From Ignavibacteriales bacterium (GTDB lineage: Bacteria; Bacteroidota; Ignavibacteria; UBA10030), in contig JACQPU010000308.1 in the NCBI GenBank assembly GCA_016207365.1, positions 1 to 10,527 of the forward strand: 10,527 nucleotides of DNA, given 5' to 3'. This document shows, one piece after another, positions 7,374-10,527 of this stretch (position 1 is the first letter of the stretch; each line of letters starts with the position of its first letter). The notes under the pieces are model-generated. The model was given only the letters and a program-made list of their open reading frames with translations. It did no database searches and was not told where the DNA came from. The position numbers were made by a program, and so were the translations under genes.

Positions 7374-8350
7374 TGTTGTCGAACCTCCTCAAAGACCGCC
7401 CGGGCTCGAAGCCGGACGTATCGGTTGTTATCGGTTTTCATTTTCTTCTGCAGAATGTCCAGAAGCTGCTCGTCCGAAGCGGTCATCTGGTCCCTTGCCG
7501 CTGCCAGATGATTTATGGCGTCCACGCGAAGACCTTCACTCCTATCCTTGCTCAGGACGTACAACAATCCGTCTTTGATCGAATCGTCGAACGGGAATCT
7601 CATCAGCGCCTTCATCGCTTCCTTGCGGACGCCTGGATTATCGTCGAACTTCATTGCATCGATCAGAGCACGCTTGACTTCGTCACCCGACGCCGGTTTC
7701 CCCGCCTTGTTGATCTGGATCTGCGATGTGATCGCGCTGACCGCCCGCAGACGGACACCGGGATTCTCTTCTGTGATCAGGGCCCGCGTGAGAACGCTCT
7801 GAATGCCCGGGTCGTTCGGACTTCCCTTCACTCTTACAGGAGTAACGGCATCAAACGAGAATTCAATTTCACCGTCTGACGGATCCGCATCGTCAAACCG
7901 CACATTCATGATGCGGGCATCGCCTCGTGTGACATCGGTGTCTTCGGAGACGGCTTTCAACGCGATCCCCGATGGTCCTTCCGGAGACGAAGAGACAAGG
8001 TATCCTGCAAAAAACCCCACTGCAATCGTCGACGCACCCGCAAGCGACCATTTGGCCCACGGCGCCAGGAAGCTGTCAAGTGCTTCCGTTATCTTGTCGG
8101 CAAACGATGCACGCATGCGCTCGGTTCTCAACGCGGCGCGAAGCTCCATGCGGGCTTCCTGAAGAACGTTATCCGTAACCTGTACGCGCCGGGCATCTGT
8201 CAGAGATGCACGAAAGGCTTTCAAGTCTTCCAATTCCGCGCGACACTCTGCGCACGACGCAAGATGCTCCTCCAGCAATGCGCGCTCGTCATCCTCCAGG
8301 TCGTCATGGATCAGCAGGTAAAGCCACTGTTTGAATTCTGTGTGGGTCAT
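7370..8350 (-). CDS. Membrane-anchored zinc-finger anti-sigma factor with HEAT repeats
   Basis: The N-terminus has the ZAS-type zinc motif H29-x3-C33-x2-C36 (EEHLASCAEC), as in zf-HC2 anti-sigma factors that sequester an ECF sigma factor in the cytoplasm. A single transmembrane helix (about 101-120, WSLAGASTIAVGFFAGYLVS) follows. A linker (about 121-175) leads to four HEAT-like repeats (about 175-326), recognisable by ENPGVRLRAVSAI, DNPGVRKEAMKAL, SEGLRVDAINHL and NRYVRLRARAVF. With the N-terminus inside, the HEAT part would face the periplasm and could bind a ligand or partner protein. An AGGAAA 7 bases before the ATG supports the start. The gene begins 15 bp after the sigma stop and overlaps the DUF4097 start by 4 bp. 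The signal it senses is unknown. Confidence 0.9.
   Translation of the reverse strand: MTHTEFKQWLYLLIHDDLEDDERALLEEHLASCAECRAELEDLKAFRASLTDARRVQVTDNVLQEARMELRAALRTERMRASFADKITEALDSFLAPWAKWSLAGASTIAVGFFAGYLVSSSPEGPSGIALKAVSEDTDVTRGDARIMNVRFDDADPSDGEIEFSFDAVTPVRVKGSPNDPGIQSVLTRALITEENPGVRLRAVSAITSQIQINKAGKPASGDEVKRALIDAMKFDDNPGVRKEAMKALMRFPFDDSIKDGLLYVLSKDRSEGLRVDAINHLAAARDQMTASDEQLLDILQKKMKTDNNRYVRLRARAVFEEVRQQ
7384..7390 (-). promoter_or_regulatory. Strong ribosome binding site for the DUF4097 gene
   Basis: GAGGAGG on the minus strand lies 10 bases upstream of the ATG at 7373, inside the last codons of the anti-sigma gene. It fixes the start and, with the ATGA overlap, supports coupled translation. 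It is the clearest Shine-Dalgarno sequence in the window, in contrast to the rlmD-like and mutase starts. Confidence 0.8.
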
Positions 8351-8365
8351 GGCAGTGTTTCCTGA

Positions 8366-8959
8366 TTAGGGTTGTTCCTCGTGATGCAAATGTTTCAATT
8401 GATCCCGCATTTTCCGCGTCGCGGTAAACAGGTATCGCTTCACCGTACCCTCGCTGCATTTCATCATCCGGGCTATTTCGCGAATCTTGTATTCCTCGAA
8501 ATGTTTCAGCGTGAACACCATTCGTTGCCTGGGGGACAGGGCCTTCAGCGCATCTTCGATATGCGCCGAGATCTCCGATCCGAGCGTCGGGTCGTCCGAC
8601 CTTGCATTACTTTGCACTCCGTGCGCCTCATCATCGCCTTCATCGGAGTGAAGCGAGGCATGGGCATGACGTTTTCGCCTCGACCGATGACTCAGGCAAA
8701 CGTTCGTAGCGATTCTGTACAGCCACGTTGAAAACTCGCTCCGATGCTCAAACTTCTTCAAGCCGCGGTAAACACGGAGGAACACTTCCTGATAAATGTC
8801 CTTTGCATCATCGGAGCTGTTCACATAAGAAGCAGCCATCGACAGTACCTGCTTGTCGTACCGGTGAACAAGCTGTTCGAAGGCCATCATGTCACCGCCT
8901 TTGACTTTCAGGATCAGATCGCTATCGGTCATAGAGTCTGCAGACTTCGCTTCGGACAT
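8366..8959 (-). CDS. ECF (extracytoplasmic function) RNA polymerase sigma factor
   Basis: This group 4 sigma-70 factor directs RNA polymerase to its own promoter set. Region 2 spans about residues 26-94, with DAKDIYQEVFLRVYRGL and FSTWLYRIATNVCLSHRSRRKR for -10 recognition and core binding. A short acidic linker (SDEGDDEAHG) leads to region 4 (about 135-190), whose helix-turn-helix is YKIREIARMMKCSEGTVKRY. Length is 197 residues from the ATG at 8959, or 188 from the ATG at 8932 (MTDSDLIL), which looks more like a usual ECF start. Neither has a strong ribosome binding site. A longer frame reaching 9133 overlaps the mutase gene and adds an unconserved, basic stretch, so I did not use it. It is the first gene of the operon, followed by its anti-sigma factor. 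Confidence 0.93.
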   Translation of the reverse strand: MSEAKSADSMTDSDLILKVKGGDMMAFEQLVHRYDKQVLSMAASYVNSSDDAKDIYQEVFLRVYRGLKKFEHRSEFSTWLYRIATNVCLSHRSRRKRHAHASLHSDEGDDEAHGVQSNARSDDPTLGSEISAHIEDALKALSPRQRMVFTLKHFEEYKIREIARMMKCSEGTVKRYLFTATRKMRDQLKHLHHEEQP

Positions 8960-8963
8960 GGGT

Positions 8964-8990
8964 TTAGACCCCGGGAATTGGAAATGGTTG
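8964..8990 (-). promoter_or_regulatory. Candidate ECF-type autoregulatory promoter
   Basis: On the minus strand, CAACC (8986-8990) is separated by 16 bases from GTCTAA (8964-8969). This resembles the AAC-containing -35 and GTC/TCTAA-type -10 elements of many ECF promoters, and 16 bp is a typical spacing. The -10 ends only 4 bases before the ATG at 8959. Transcription would start at or inside that codon, which would make it leaderless or favour the ATG at 8932. A single match cannot prove use. Confidence 0.4.
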
Positions 8991-9071
8991 TAGGAGGGAT
9001 ACTTTCTCTTCCGGACAAAGCGTCGAAAAAGAATGAAAATCAGGTTTTTTGAGTGATTGCGGGATGTGGAC

Positions 9072-10463
9072 CTACACCGACTGAGCCGCTTCCAGCAGAT
9101 TCTGTACGTCATCCGGGCTGGACGCCTCGGCATAGTACCGTATCAGCGGTTCAGTGCCCGATGCCCGCACCAGTACCCAGCCGTTCTTCACAAAGAGCTT
9201 GGTGCCGTCCTTCGTTTCAACGCGCTGAACAGGCCGTCCCCCCAAGGTACGTACGCCCTTCTTGTACCGGGCCAGTATTTTCTTTTTTTCCTGCTCCGTC
9301 AGATGGGCATCCACCCTGTTGAAGTAATGCCATCCGAATTCGTCCATGAGCTCTTTGACAAGCTCGCTGAGTTTTTTCTTCCGCACCGCCATCAGTTCGC
9401 AGAGGAGAAGGCCAATATAGATCCCGTCGCGTTCCGGAATATGACCCTTGACGCCCAAGCCACCGCTCTCTTCCGCGGCAATCAGAATGTCACGCTCCGT
9501 CATGAGCCTGCACAGATGCTTGAATCCGATCGCCGTTTCATGGAGCGTTAGGCCATAGCGTTCACACATAACGTTGATCATCTGGCTGACCGAGAACGAT
9601 TTCGCCACTTCGCCGGTCATGTGTTTTTCCTTAACGAGGTATTTCACGAGAAGGGCAAAGATTCGATGGGAATCAACGAAGTTCCCCTGTTCATCGTACA
9701 CACCGACCCTGTCCGCATCGCCGTCGGTCGCTATGCCGATATCACACTGGCGGCCCGTAACCGTTGTTGCAAGATCCTTCAGATGCTGCGGGAGCGGTTC
9801 CGGATGCGAGCCGCCGAATGAGGGATTGTAGCTGTTGCGAAGCAACGCGGCCACGGGCACGAGTTGTTCCAGAACTCCTTGCCCCGCGCCGTGCATTGCG
9901 TCGTACGCGATCCGTATGCCTGAAGAACGAATATGGTTCGTTTCCAGCTTCGAGCGCACATCCTCGACGTATGCCGATGTGAAGTCCATCAGCCGAATGA
10001 TTCCCTTGGCGCGGAATTTCTCGAACGAATTCCTGATGTTCGATTTTGCGGCTTTGATCTTCCGGAGTTCCTTTTCGAGCTTCCCGATCATCTCCGGATG
10101 CGCAGGACCGCCGAAGTCGCCCTTGAGTTTATATCCGCTATATCTCGCCGGATTGTGACTCGCGGTAATCACGACTCCTCCCGCCGCCCCGAGCTTTTTA
10201 GTCAGAAGAGAAACCATCGGGGTGGAGGAGATTTTGTCGGAAAGGATGACCTTGATTCCCTTCGACGCAATTGTTGCTGCGGTTAACTCGGCAAATTCGC
10301 GGGAAAGGAAGCGTGAATCGTATCCGACGACAACGCCGTGCCTGACTTTCTTGTTTTTCCTGAAGTATGCGGCTGTCGCCTGGGCAACGCGCGAGACGTT
10401 ATCAAAGGTGAAATCATCAGCGATAACACCTCGCCAGCCGTCAGTTCCGAATTTGATGGACAT
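9072..10463 (-). CDS. Phosphoglucomutase/phosphomannomutase (alpha-D-phosphohexomutase)
   Basis: This enzyme interconverts hexose 1-phosphate and 6-phosphate in the cytoplasm, feeding glycogen, cell-wall and polysaccharide synthesis. All four family loops are intact: KFGTDGWRG (4-12), the phosphoserine loop TASHNP with S102, the metal-binding DGDADR (247-252), the sugar-binding EESGG (331-335) and the phosphate-binding RASGTEP (433-439). At 463 residues it has the usual length. The EESGG loop resembles phosphoglucomutases more than GlmM (which has EQSGH-type loops) or the GEMSGH type, so glucose 1-phosphate is the likelier substrate, by inference. The start is fixed by the conserved N-terminus, but a 7-bp repeat array ends 3 nt before the ATG and no Shine-Dalgarno sequence is visible. 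It is followed by the sigma gene after 112 bp, with no clear terminator between. Confidence 0.92.
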   Translation of the reverse strand: MSIKFGTDGWRGVIADDFTFDNVSRVAQATAAYFRKNKKVRHGVVVGYDSRFLSREFAELTAATIASKGIKVILSDKISSTPMVSLLTKKLGAAGGVVITASHNPARYSGYKLKGDFGGPAHPEMIGKLEKELRKIKAAKSNIRNSFEKFRAKGIIRLMDFTSAYVEDVRSKLETNHIRSSGIRIAYDAMHGAGQGVLEQLVPVAALLRNSYNPSFGGSHPEPLPQHLKDLATTVTGRQCDIGIATDGDADRVGVYDEQGNFVDSHRIFALLVKYLVKEKHMTGEVAKSFSVSQMINVMCERYGLTLHETAIGFKHLCRLMTERDILIAAEESGGLGVKGHIPERDGIYIGLLLCELMAVRKKKLSELVKELMDEFGWHYFNRVDAHLTEQEKKKILARYKKGVRTLGGRPVQRVETKDGTKLFVKNGWVLVRASGTEPLIRYYAEASSPDDVQNLLEAAQSV

Positions 10464-10466
10464 TTT

Positions 10467-10480
10467 CAGAGGTCAGAGGT
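10467..10480. repeat. Two tandem 7-bp repeats abutting the mutase start
   Basis: The plus strand reads CAGAGGT twice, then CAGTTTA. On the gene strand ACCTCTG, ACCTCTG is followed by AAA and the ATG at 10463. The spacing of 3 nt is the same as at the rlmD-like gene, although the repeat unit is different. GAGGTC appears again at 10522-10527, on the far side of the nested hairpin. Confidence 0.75.
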
Positions 10481-10487
10481 CAGTTTA

Positions 10488-10522
10488 CCCGCCGAAGTCC
10501 GCCTCTGGCGGACGTAGGCGGG
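10488..10522. repeat. Nested GC-rich hairpin upstream of the mutase gene
   Basis: The inner stem GTCCGCC (10497-10503) pairs with GGCGGAC (10507-10513) across a TCT loop. The outer stem CCCGCC (10488-10493) pairs with GGCGGG (10517-10522), separated from the inner one by a 3x3 internal loop (GAA/GTA). The core recalls the GTCCCCGCCT arms of the palindrome near 3592. It lacks a T-run, so it is more like a repetitive intergenic palindrome than a terminator. The window ends 5 bases later. Confidence 0.75.
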
Positions 10523-10527
10523 AGGTC

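Noticed and set aside
6781..7578. A 265-codon open frame on the plus strand, rich in SPPDV motifs
   Set aside because: It is antisense to the DUF4097 repeats and anti-sigma gene; its own repeats are the complement of the TSGGD codons and it resembles no known family.
8960..9133. N-terminal extension of the sigma factor to 9133
   Set aside because: It would overlap the mutase coding end, adds an unconserved basic stretch before region 2, and runs through the candidate promoter.
9057..9551. A 164-codon open frame on the plus strand
   Set aside because: It is antisense to the 3' part of the mutase, whose motifs are all intact, and shows no family motif or ribosome binding site.

Overview
The window looks like a chromosomal segment of an uncultured or little-studied bacterium, probably of the FCB superphylum (the Bacteroidota / Ignavibacteriota / Calditrichota neighbourhood). 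The reasons are a DUF5916-type outer-membrane barrel protein, an ECF sigma / HEAT-repeat anti-sigma / DUF4097 operon, an RlmD-like Fe-S methyltransferase, and tandem 7-bp repeats between genes. This placement is inference from gene content, not from a marker gene. There are no rRNA or tRNA genes, CRISPR arrays, transposases or phage genes. Coding density is high.

Layout: (1) bases 2-2044, plus strand: 3' part of a membrane-bound M28 zinc peptidase with about eight transmembrane helices and a C-terminal soluble domain; its 5' end lies outside the window. (2) 2063-3493, minus strand, convergent with (1): rlmD-like 23S rRNA (uracil-C5) methyltransferase carrying a four-unit 7-bp repeat array inside its coding sequence. 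(3) 3494-3683: a gene-free stretch made almost entirely of 7-bp tandem repeats and a GC-rich imperfect palindrome. (4) 3684/3780-6089, minus strand: DUF5916 outer-membrane protein with a CBM9-like N-terminal domain. An in-frame TAG cuts off the last 31 codons, which still encode a normal-looking barrel end. (5) 6145-6188: rho-independent terminator for the operon upstream. (6) 6213-8959, minus strand, transcribed in the order ECF sigma factor, zinc-finger/HEAT-repeat anti-sigma factor, secreted DUF4097 beta-solenoid protein. The genes are tightly spaced (15-bp gap, then a 4-bp ATGA overlap). (7) 9072-10463, minus strand: phosphoglucomutase/phosphomannomutase. (8) 10464-10527: another 7-bp repeat array plus a nested hairpin.

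How they fit together: the sigma/anti-sigma/DUF4097 genes form a signalling operon. The membrane-anchored anti-sigma factor should hold the sigma factor, and a promoter-like element just upstream of the sigma gene fits autoregulation. DUF4097 is predicted to be exported and could be the envelope-side partner. The DUF5916 gene follows the terminator and may or may not belong to the regulon. The peptidase, methyltransferase and sugar-phosphate mutase are unrelated housekeeping or membrane functions.

The most notable observations are the premature amber codon with a preserved downstream frame in the DUF5916 gene, and a family of heptanucleotide repeat arrays. Two of these arrays sit exactly 3 nt upstream of start codons (rlmD and the mutase), and one lies in frame inside rlmD.
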